From Verrucomicrobiota bacterium (GTDB taxonomy: Bacteria > Verrucomicrobiota > Verrucomicrobiia > Opitutales > Seribacteraceae), in contig JACNJI010000308.1 in NCBI GenBank assembly GCA_014382645.1, positions 1 through 7,077 of the forward strand: a stretch of 7,077 nt of DNA, in the 5' to 3' direction. Position numbers and translations under genes: made by a program. Shown piece after piece: positions 1 through 6,399 of the stretch; position 1 is the stretch's first letter; each line of letters opens with the position of its first letter. The notes under the pieces were generated by a model that searched no databases, was not told the origin of the DNA, and saw nothing but the letters and a program-made list of their open reading frames with translations.

Positions 1-282
1 GCCTCGGCCAATTACGAGTCGCTCATCCGCAAAAAATACATGGATGCCACCATCCACCCCGGCGCGATCAGCGGCGATCCGGTCGTGAAAGTGCGCCTGG
101 TCATCGCCCGAAACGGCAGGATCCTCTCAGCCCAGGTCATGGTCAAATCCGGCGTCGCGAGTTGGGATCGCTCGGTGCAAAAGGCACTCGACCGCGTGAA
201 GTTCATCAAGCCGTTCCCTGAGTCGATGAAAGGATCACAACAAACCTTCAACCTGAATTTTAATTCACGAAGCTTCAGTTAA
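1..282 (+). CDS. TolA/TonB-type C-terminal domain protein, 3' end only
   Basis: The reading frame is open from the first base to a TAA stop at 280-282, so this is the last 93 codons of a longer gene; the ATG at 40 is internal. The visible protein is essentially one TonB/TolA C-terminal domain. It begins with NYESLIRKKY and continues with IHPGAISGDPVVKVRLVIARNG, a typical beta-strand with a D/N-G turn. Next comes the SG..SWDRSVQKALDR helix and a closing FIKPFPESM...TFNLNFN strand. This order (residue, strand, SGxxxxDxSVxxA, PFP, final strand) is the one in TolA-like domains that link an inner-membrane energiser to the outer membrane or to receptors. The N-terminal membrane anchor and proline-rich spacer expected for the family lie outside the window. 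G+C is high (41 of 60 bases at 61-120), unlike the following gene, which starts 16 bases downstream and is probably co-transcribed. TolA versus TonB cannot be decided from the domain alone. Confidence 0.8.
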   Translation, partial: ASANYESLIRKKYMDATIHPGAISGDPVVKVRLVIARNGRILSAQVMVKSGVASWDRSVQKALDRVKFIKPFPESMKGSQQTFNLNFNSRSFS

Positions 283-298
283 ACCGAAAGATGGCATC

Positions 299-1498
299 AT
301 GAAGAAGGGCAAGAAAGTAGTTTACGTAATATTCAGTATAATCCTAATGGTGATTGTCCTGGCTCTTACCAACCCGGCTGTGGACGAGCATAAGGCCACT
401 GTTAATAGTGCCTTCAAAGAAGAGGCGATAGAATCCCCCGAAGCTATCTTGTATGGCGCCATCAACAAAGTCATCGAGGGAATTGGAGTTTCGCTAATGG
501 AGTATAATAATTATGGAGTATGTTCTTTCCTTAAGTATCAAGGCAGGGTTGCTTCATTCGGGATTCTTGGGAATGTTTGGTTCATCGGCACAATTAGTGA
601 CGTCAACAATGAGTTATTCGGAGAACAAACTCAAGAAACGCAGCAAGATGAGATTGCCTATTCAAAACCAGAACCCACCGAGAAAGACGAACGTGCATCT
701 AAAGCAAAAAAATCAAACCCCAAATCTAGAAGCAAAGCACCTGATCTCCTCCAGAATGAATCCGATAATCTAATAGGAGACCTGTTTAAGCTGGGCCAGG
801 AAGTCATAAAAGCTGCTGATGAAGTTGGTCAGGAAATCTTTGCCCTCACATTGGCCGAGGAGAACAAAATAGGCAAAGAGGTGCATCAAGCAATCAAGAA
901 GGAGGGTAAGATCATTGAATCAACCGAGATAAAATCAAGGCTTGAAAGACTGGCAAGACCGTTAATCGCCAAGACCAAAAGGAAAGGCATCAAGTACACG
1001 TTTAGCATCCTCGAAGATGAGGAAATAAATGCCTTCTCCCATCTCGGCGGCTACATCTATTTCAACAAGGGTCTGCTGGATGATGTTAATACAGATTCGG
1101 AATTGCAGTTCGTTCTGGGCCACGAGATCGCCCATGTCGACCTCAAGCATTGTGTTGAAACTGTGACCTACGCAGCGCGAGCAAGTGAATTGGCCAACGA
1201 TGAAAATGCCGGCCAACTGATTCAGATCGCTTACAAGCTGGTTTCCCTTGGCTACAGTGAAGAGCAAGAATATGAAGCCGATGCCTGGGCATTCCGCAAA
1301 ATGTTGGCATCCGGAGCAACCCGCTCTGAAGCCAGTCTTTGGACCAAGAAACAGGCGGAGGAAGATGGCGCTTCAGCAAACAAAGCCAGGCCACAAACCC
1401 TGGAAGAAGAGTTAATTGCAGAGGTGGAGAACCATTTTAGCTCACACCCTCCCTCCAAGGAGAGGTATGAACGACTTCTGAAATTGGATTTGAATTAG
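299..1498 (+). CDS. M48-family zinc metallopeptidase with N-terminal DUF4359-like membrane domain
   Basis: This 399-residue protein has a clear C-terminal M48 peptidase domain (about 205-399). It contains NAF..LGGYIYFNKGLL (244-260), the zinc motif HEIAH (H275, E276, H279), a downstream ExxxD (E324-D328 in EYEAD) that supplies the glutamate ligand, and a late SHPPSKER (H383) like the active-site histidine loop of BepA. All catalytic residues are intact, so activity is expected. The N-terminus has lysines followed by a hydrophobic helix (7-24), which predicts a signal anchor with the peptidase in the periplasm. Residues 21-100 (TNPAVDEH, NNYGVCSF, VASFGILGNVW) resemble, from memory, small DUF4359-type membrane proteins. 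A charged linker (about 110-150) and amphipathic helices follow. BepA and LoiP, which act on misfolded outer-membrane proteins, are the closest functional models by inference. The ATG at 299 is preceded only by a weak purine stretch (gaaag, 286-290). Residues 60-80 are encoded by AT-rich DNA (18 of 60 G+C at 481-540). Confidence 0.9.
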   Translation: MKKGKKVVYVIFSIILMVIVLALTNPAVDEHKATVNSAFKEEAIESPEAILYGAINKVIEGIGVSLMEYNNYGVCSFLKYQGRVASFGILGNVWFIGTISDVNNELFGEQTQETQQDEIAYSKPEPTEKDERASKAKKSNPKSRSKAPDLLQNESDNLIGDLFKLGQEVIKAADEVGQEIFALTLAEENKIGKEVHQAIKKEGKIIESTEIKSRLERLARPLIAKTKRKGIKYTFSILEDEEINAFSHLGGYIYFNKGLLDDVNTDSELQFVLGHEIAHVDLKHCVETVTYAARASELANDENAGQLIQIAYKLVSLGYSEEQEYEADAWAFRKMLASGATRSEASLWTKKQAEEDGASANKARPQTLEEELIAEVENHFSSHPPSKERYERLLKLDLN

Positions 1499-1506
1499 AC
1501 ATTATT

Positions 1507-2319
1507 TTATTTCTTTTCAGAAGGACTAGATTTGGGTGTATCTTCTGTTTTTGATTCCACAGGCTTAGGTGTTTTGTGCGAAAACCTCTCCTTCCTTGCG
1601 CATAAAACCAACTCTTTATAGCACAATGTTAATTCTTCCAATTTAAACAAATCAATTTTTACACCCTCTATAACGCCCCGCTTAAATGCAAATCCATATT
1701 TGTCATCACCGTTTCCTATGCTTATTTGTATGGACTTGCCGAAGATGTATGAAACCAAGCAATAAACAAAACCAATCGTTGAGATAATTAAGGATGCTAA
1801 AATAGGAACTGGGGTCCCAAAAAAATTGAAATCTCCTTGGATAAATTCGCCAAAGTCGTTAAAGCGGAAAAATGCCCCTAATAACAAAAGTAAAAAACAA
1901 AAAAACACGAAACCCATAAAGAGCTTAAAAACAGGACGGTAATATCCCTGAGCGATTTCAACGATTGCATCATTTGGAATTACCGTTCTTTTGTTGCCAC
2001 TGAGATTGGACTCCTCGAATTCGGTAACATCGTTAAAAGCTTTCAAGTGGCATTTGCTTTCTATTCCAAAAACCGCCAAAAGGGTCGAAATAAGGCCGGT
2101 TTTTCTTCCGCTTATGTCAATAATTAGCCCTTCTCCTATCCAATGTCTTTTGACGGAGAAAGATTGGAGAACAAGCAACTCCTTTGATGAAAAAATAGTA
2201 CTAGTTACCCCCTTTAATATACCAATTAAGAAAGGTATTAAGAAAACACCTATAATAATTAATTCCCATGGCCCCATTCCCCCAAATGCTAAAGTTGTTA
2301 TTCTATAATTAACCATCAT
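1507..2319 (-). CDS. Membrane protein of unnamed family, three predicted helices, AT-rich
   Basis: A 270-residue protein with predicted membrane helices at about 17-36, 129-151 and 170-194. A soluble loop (45-125) contains ISGRKTGLISTLLAVFGIE and SLSGNKRTVIP-like text (S104-P115), then QGYYRP just before the second helix. After the third helix comes IQISIGNGDDKYGFAFKRGVIEGVKID and a charged, low-complexity tail (243-270, rich in K, P, S and E). I recognise this SGRK/GLI, RTVIP, GYxxP and FKRxVIExVxID pattern as a recurring bacterial membrane-protein family, but I know no function or symbol for it. The opening MGPWELIII at residues 15-23 looks like the start of TatA/TatE, but no Tat amphipathic helix follows. 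The start is uncertain: ATG at 2319 or 2316, or the ATG at 2277 (residue 15). None has a well-spaced ribosome site; a GGGGGA abuts the inner ATG too closely. Base use is AT-rich (18 of 60 G+C at 1861-1920), unlike the neighbouring upstream gene. It lies 143 bases after that gene on the same strand. Confidence 0.8.
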   Translation of the reverse strand: MMVNYRITTLAFGGMGPWELIIIGVFLIPFLIGILKGVTSTIFSSKELLVLQSFSVKRHWIGEGLIIDISGRKTGLISTLLAVFGIESKCHLKAFNDVTEFEESNLSGNKRTVIPNDAIVEIAQGYYRPVFKLFMGFVFFCFLLLLLGAFFRFNDFGEFIQGDFNFFGTPVPILASLIISTIGFVYCLVSYIFGKSIQISIGNGDDKYGFAFKRGVIEGVKIDLFKLEELTLCYKELVLCARKERFSHKTPKPVESKTEDTPKSSPSEKK

Positions 2320-2462
2320 AACGAGCTTTCATTTTTCTTCGGTATTCAATTCTTCACTTGTTTTGCTGCCGTATTTATGAACAAGGCAGGCGAGTTCACT
2401 TTTTATCCATGACACATTATCAATGCGAGGTAATTGTCTTGTGGCCTAATATAAAAGAATAG
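2320..2462 (-). other. Intergenic spacer with a possible 28-codon ORF (2329-2415)
   Basis: This spacer separates the Skp-peptidase fusion from the membrane protein downstream. On the minus strand one frame stays open from after a TAG near 2450 to a TGA at 2329-2331 and reads like protein, including IKSELACLVHKYGSKTSEEL. The only usual start in it is GTG at 2415, giving 28 residues and ending 9 bases before the ATG of the membrane protein. It has no ribosome site. It could be a coupled leader peptide, a decayed gene end or chance. I saw no convincing promoter or terminator hairpin in the spacer. Confidence 0.15.
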
Positions 2463-4109
2463 TCAACTTCGCCGCCCCCTGGCCAGAATGACAAACAGTC
2501 CAACGGTCGTCGCCGCCAGGATGATCGCTCCGAAAACATAGAAGATGCCGGGCGGCTTGGGTTCGTCTTCAACCGGCTCGGTTTCGTCAACTTCCTGCGC
2601 CGGGTTTCGTTCGCAGACCACCATCAGGGCGCCGCCTTTTTCCTCGTCCTCCATTGCGGGGTTCCCCCAAAGCATGCCCAAAACGATGCCTGCCCCTCGT
2701 GAGGACTCCCTGCGCAGGTTTTCCAGCAACTGAGTCGGTCTGAGGTATTGTGGTTCATGAATTTTCCACTCTGCGGAATCGTTCTTCCGGAAATACTCTC
2801 CGACACCATTTATCATACCACGAGTGTTTGTTCCTCCTTCCTTCTTGGTATTCATCAGGCCCGCCAGGCTGTCCGGATGTGGAATGGCCTTGATTCCACC
2901 CACAAGCATATTGGCTTTCAGTGATGGCGTCGCATCCACGTCCAAGTCAAAAATCCTGGCAGGATTCAAATTGGGGTGTTTTCCCCGAAGCGCCCATGCG
3001 ACATTGCCGAAAGCTGCGGGAGCGCAAAATCCTTTCCAGTATGGCACCGCATATTGTGAAAAATCCGGGAAGTTTTCCTGCAGCCATTTTTCGGGCAACT
3101 TCATGTTACCGGTATTGGGTTCTCTGATTACCAGGGCGACATAAATGCATCCGATAGCAATTCCTGGGTAATCGACGTACAACCATTTCCCATCGTTCAA
3201 CAGTGGAAGGGTCGTTGGATTTGACTCAAAGTTGTGCACCTGTCCGTCTCCTGGTTCGGACAACAAAATCATCGGTTTACCTTCGGTCGTCATGTCATAA
3301 CCAACCATGGTCGTTGCGTGCCCAAAAATAATCTTAAAGACATTCTCAACAGAGGCAGGCACAACAAAGGGTCCCGGAGAGGTTGTGGGTTCGGGATAAT
3401 TATCGGGCGGCGGTGTTCGTGTTCCTGGAGGTGGAATAGGAGACTCGTTGACGGTGGTTTCAGGGTCAGGTGTTGGTTTTGACTCCTGTTCTGGAATTGG
3501 TGTACTGATTGGGTCAGGAATCTCTGGGGCATCCTTGTTCAGTTCAGCAAGCGCGATTTTGGTAATATCGTTTTTGCTGTTGGTATAGAGGACGGTGGGC
3601 GTGCGGGGCAGCACGACATCCTGCGACGAATCGACGACCAGGTCATAGCCCAATTCCCTGGCCTTGGCATTGATGACTTCCTGGATTTCCTCGAGCCGAT
3701 CTTTCCGCAGTCCCCTGGTCCGGTCTGCCAAGGTCTTTTGTGCATTCTGATTAAAGTCGATGATTTGCTGCTCCAGACGATTTATTTCTAGATTTTTCCC
3801 CTGGGCCTTTTCCCGGTCATCCGCCCGTTTCTCCTCGGGATTGGCTGGATCCTTAGAACTGGCGTTCAGCCGGTTGTATTCTTCCCGAAGCAGGTTGATG
3901 TCATCGATCATGCCGACCCGGGCCTTGTCAAAGTCGGTTCCGCGCTCCTTGAGTTGATCATTGGAAAGTTTGGTTTTCCAGTAGCTATCGAAGACCTTTA
4001 GGAGATCAACGGTGGCAATCTTGACGGCTTCCTGCGCAGCTGCAGTTCCGGCGAAACAGGTCAGGGCCAGAGTCATGGCAGTTAGTTTGACCAGGGGCAA
4101 ATGTGTCAT
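2463..4109 (-). CDS. Secreted OmpH/Skp-like chaperone fused to a cysteine-peptidase-like domain with C-terminal membrane anchor
   Basis: From the ATG at 4109 the product has 548 residues. Residues 1-25 form a signal peptide (MTHLPLVK, hydrophobic core, AAA before Q26). The frame runs up to a GTG at 4142, but that start would add 11 residues before the signal and has no better ribosome site. Residues 27-194 match the OmpH/Skp periplasmic chaperone family: KIATVDLLKVFDSYWKTK, a long charged coiled coil, then GYDLVVDSS and the LPRTPTVLYTN strand. A proline-rich linker follows (196-247). Residues 252-500 resemble a C39/papain-like peptidase, with GHATTMVGYD (H264) and, about 100 residues later, GFCAPAAFGNVAWAL (C362). 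Residues 521-543 are a membrane helix ending in RGRRS, so the bulk should sit in the periplasm anchored at its C-terminus. Canonical Skp proteins are only about 160-190 residues and lack any anchor. The chaperone call is firm; the peptidase-like call is tentative and activity is unknown. Confidence 0.85.
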   Translation of the reverse strand: MTHLPLVKLTAMTLALTCFAGTAAAQEAVKIATVDLLKVFDSYWKTKLSNDQLKERGTDFDKARVGMIDDINLLREEYNRLNASSKDPANPEEKRADDREKAQGKNLEINRLEQQIIDFNQNAQKTLADRTRGLRKDRLEEIQEVINAKARELGYDLVVDSSQDVVLPRTPTVLYTNSKNDITKIALAELNKDAPEIPDPISTPIPEQESKPTPDPETTVNESPIPPPGTRTPPPDNYPEPTTSPGPFVVPASVENVFKIIFGHATTMVGYDMTTEGKPMILLSEPGDGQVHNFESNPTTLPLLNDGKWLYVDYPGIAIGCIYVALVIREPNTGNMKLPEKWLQENFPDFSQYAVPYWKGFCAPAAFGNVAWALRGKHPNLNPARIFDLDVDATPSLKANMLVGGIKAIPHPDSLAGLMNTKKEGGTNTRGMINGVGEYFRKNDSAEWKIHEPQYLRPTQLLENLRRESSRGAGIVLGMLWGNPAMEDEEKGGALMVVCERNPAQEVDETEPVEDEPKPPGIFYVFGAIILAATTVGLFVILARGRRS

Positions 4110-4314
4110 GGTTATCACAATTGCACTAATCTTCACACCCACACCCCATCAACAGCATAGATGCAACTGTTGCGAGAAGGAGTGGTTTCGTGGTGAGACA
4201 ACTTTCATCGCGTTTAGGGAAACGGCTGAATAAAGGAGTAGTGTTCGTAGCAAGCACCCATAAAATCAGTACGACCAGTTAAGATTAGCTCTGTACCTTA
4301 TGCCAATGATTGAT

Positions 4315-6372
4315 TCACCTTAGTTCCTGAATCCATTTGGATTCCTTGGCGCGGAAGAGAAACCAAAGCGCACCGAGGTAAACCAACCCGACAAACAGGA
4401 GCCAACCCCATTCCATCAGCAGGGCGTTTGCATCAAAGCCCACGGCCGACATATCCATCGCAGCGGCGGCAGGTCGCGTTATGGTCAGTAAAGAACCAAA
4501 GGCAACAATGATACCCTGCGTTGTTGCGGAGGATCCATTGAGATAGTCCGTAAAATTTTCAATGGGGCCAAACGGGGAATTTGCATCCCAGGCAAGTATT
4601 GCGTCACCAAAAACCACACGGCTAAGCAACACTTGAATTAGCAGTGCCAATGGCAAAACCATCACTGCAACGCGTTCGCTCTTTGAGAGGGTTGAAATTA
4701 TCAGTCCGAGAAGTGCCCCTCCAATTCCAGTTATCCATAGTATCAGCACCGAAACAATCACGCTTGTGGACTCCAATTGGTCAATGGCTGTATCTTTAAT
4801 CAGCATGAACGATGCACTTAAACGGGCGGTCAGCAATAGCAAAACAGCCACCGGAAGCAGAATCAAAATTGCGTTGAAGATCTTTCCCAATATGTAGGCA
4901 TTAGGCCGTAATGAAACAAGGCGGTCCCGAACGTACAGCTTTCGTTCCCGAACAACTTCCCGGACCGTCAAGGTCATGCCTACCCACAAAGCACAAACAA
5001 CCAGGAAAAAATGAATTGATACTGAAATAGGTTGATTGTGCAGGGCAAGCAAAGTCACCAATGCAAGGAGGACAGGTTGTATGAAAGTCAGATTTAACGT
5101 CCCCTTGTCACGTTTAAAGGCCAAAAGGGAGCGCTTGAGCGCCACATTGAATTGGATGAGAAAACCGGGCGGTTCTGGGATGGTTTTTTCAACAGAAGCC
5201 GGCGCAAAGCGCAGGGTGCCATGCGTTCCATCGGATGATTCAATGAACGGATCCGTGTCCACCTTGGGGCCATACTTTTCAACCTGCTGTGTTTCAGTCT
5301 GTTTGGACAACTCAAGACGGGGCAGTTTCTCAAAAAGGTCCGCAGCATTACGGACGTTGAATCTGGAGTACAGGTCCAAGGGCGCTCCCTCATAGGCTAA
5401 TGTGCCGGCCCTGTTTGCCTGACTTTCGTTCTTTATCAGGCCCAGGACTATGAGGGAGTCAAAGAAGTTGATTGTGTCCAATGTGTGTGTAGTGCAGATG
5501 ATCGTGATGCCTTTTCGTGTTAATCCACGTAGCACATCCATGAGGCGGGCGGCAACCCCGGGGTCAAGTCCGCTGGTGGGTTCATCGAGCAGAATCAGCC
5601 GCGGGCGCATCAAGAGTTCTATCGCCACGCTGACCCGCTTGCGTTGCCCACCTGAAAGGACCACCACCTGCTTTTCCCTGTGCTGACAAAGATCAACCTC
5701 CTTAAGCGCGGATTCTATTCGTTTATCCAATTCATATTCATCAAGGTCAGGCAGGCGCAACCTACCGGAGAACAGCAGGTTTTCGTACACGGTCAACGCC
5801 CCATAAACCAGGTCATCCTGCGGAACGATTCCCAACTGTGACCGAAATTCAACTTCATTGCCTGTTACAGGTGTGCCCTGGTTGAATGTTACTTGGCCCT
5901 GATCTGGTATAATTGTGCTCGAAAGGCAGCCGATCAGGAGGCTCTTGCCTGCGCCGCTGGGTCCCAGGACCCCAGCAAAAGTGCCGGATTCGATGGTGAA
6001 ATTCAGATTTTCAATGAGTGTCTGGCCATTGCGTTCAACACCAACCTTGTTCAGTCTAATCTCCAGTCCTTCACTCTGAAGATCGATTTCAAGGGTCGAT
6101 CCATTAAAGACATATTGAGGACTGCAGCTATATCGGACAACATCCCCAGGCTTAAGCTGGGCTGTTTTTATCTTGCCACCGTTAACGAATGTGCCGTAGC
6201 GACTTTCCAGATCATCGATGGAATAAAATCCGTTATTTTCCTTTAGGGAAAAATGCGTCCCCGAAACCGCTGCGTGCTTTACGATAACCCCACATTTGGA
6301 TGATCGCCCCAAGACGATAGACCCGTTTTTGGGAACTTTAATTGTTTCAGGCCAAGGATCATTCATGATCAT
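4315..6372 (-). CDS. FHA domain-ABC ATPase-ABC2 permease fusion (ABCG-type half transporter)
   Basis: This 685-residue protein has three parts. Residues 10-97 are an FHA phosphopeptide-binding domain (LGRSS 21-25, SGTH 37-40, YGTFVNG 59-65). Residues 102-340 are a complete ATPase: Walker A GPSGAGKS (137-144), Q-loop Q185, signature LSGGQ (239-243), Walker B LILLDEP (259-265), D-loop SGLD and H-loop H296. After a variable linker come about six membrane helices (roughly 429-446, 453-470, 499-517, 537-560, 567-588, 651-674) of the ABC2/ABCG permease type, with the conserved RE..VRERKLY..R stretch near 471-483. The order resembles mycobacterial Rv1747, an FHA-ABC exporter controlled by Ser/Thr kinases. 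It probably works as a homodimer exporter with a phosphothreonine-dependent partner; the substrate is unknown. The frame has a TGA directly before the ATG at 6372, so the start is that ATG or the one at 6366. It begins 16 bases after the preceding gene, which suggests one operon. Confidence 0.93.
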   Translation of the reverse strand: MIMNDPWPETIKVPKNGSIVLGRSSKCGVIVKHAAVSGTHFSLKENNGFYSIDDLESRYGTFVNGGKIKTAQLKPGDVVRYSCSPQYVFNGSTLEIDLQSEGLEIRLNKVGVERNGQTLIENLNFTIESGTFAGVLGPSGAGKSLLIGCLSSTIIPDQGQVTFNQGTPVTGNEVEFRSQLGIVPQDDLVYGALTVYENLLFSGRLRLPDLDEYELDKRIESALKEVDLCQHREKQVVVLSGGQRKRVSVAIELLMRPRLILLDEPTSGLDPGVAARLMDVLRGLTRKGITIICTTHTLDTINFFDSLIVLGLIKNESQANRAGTLAYEGAPLDLYSRFNVRNAADLFEKLPRLELSKQTETQQVEKYGPKVDTDPFIESSDGTHGTLRFAPASVEKTIPEPPGFLIQFNVALKRSLLAFKRDKGTLNLTFIQPVLLALVTLLALHNQPISVSIHFFLVVCALWVGMTLTVREVVRERKLYVRDRLVSLRPNAYILGKIFNAILILLPVAVLLLLTARLSASFMLIKDTAIDQLESTSVIVSVLILWITGIGGALLGLIISTLSKSERVAVMVLPLALLIQVLLSRVVFGDAILAWDANSPFGPIENFTDYLNGSSATTQGIIVAFGSLLTITRPAAAAMDMSAVGFDANALLMEWGWLLFVGLVYLGALWFLFRAKESKWIQELR

Positions 6373-6374
6373 TC

Positions 6375-6399
6375 AACAGGAGAATTTGTTACTCCTGTT
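6375..6399 (-). promoter_or_regulatory. Perfect 8-bp hairpin covering a stop codon and the next gene's Shine-Dalgarno
   Basis: On the minus strand AACAGGAG (6399-6392) and CTCCTGTT (6382-6375) are perfect complements around a 9-base loop. The upstream arm holds the last codons of the Sel1/TonB gene and the only AGGAG before the transporter start; the TAA stop lies in the loop. The AGGAG is 19 bases from the ATG at 6372, too far for normal initiation. A ribosome finishing the upstream gene would melt the hairpin, so translational coupling is plausible. There is no U-tract, so it is not a typical terminator. Confidence 0.4.

Noticed and set aside
40..282. ATG at 40 as a true start of the first gene.
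   Set aside because: The frame is open to base 1 and the residues before the ATG (NYESLIRKKY) already belong to the conserved TolA/TonB-type domain, so the gene begins outside the window.
962..1267. Long minus-strand open frames inside the M48 gene, and similar ones inside the transporter and Skp-fusion genes.
   Set aside because: They are antisense or shifted shadows of well-supported genes, with no domain-like text or start signals of their own.
1475..1523. A perfect 9-bp inverted repeat (cttctgaaa / tttcagaag) spanning the two converging stop codons, considered as a two-way terminator.
   Set aside because: The loop is 31 bases, the arms are AT-rich and no U-tract follows on either strand, so a working terminator is not supported; it may be chance.
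2217..2277. The MGPWELIII opening of the AT-rich membrane protein considered as a TatA/TatE homologue.
   Set aside because: The rest lacks the TatA hinge and amphipathic helix and instead has two more membrane helices and a different conserved core; only the first dozen residues are similar.
4110..4142. Upstream GTG start adding 11 residues to the Skp fusion.
   Set aside because: The ATG at 4109 gives a normal signal peptide directly (positive n-region, hydrophobic core, AAA-Q cleavage site) and the GTG has no better ribosome site; the extension is possible but less likely.
4275..4306. TTGGCA on the minus strand considered as a -35 box for the Skp fusion gene.
   Set aside because: No acceptable -10 hexamer lies 16-18 bases downstream; calling a promoter would be guesswork.
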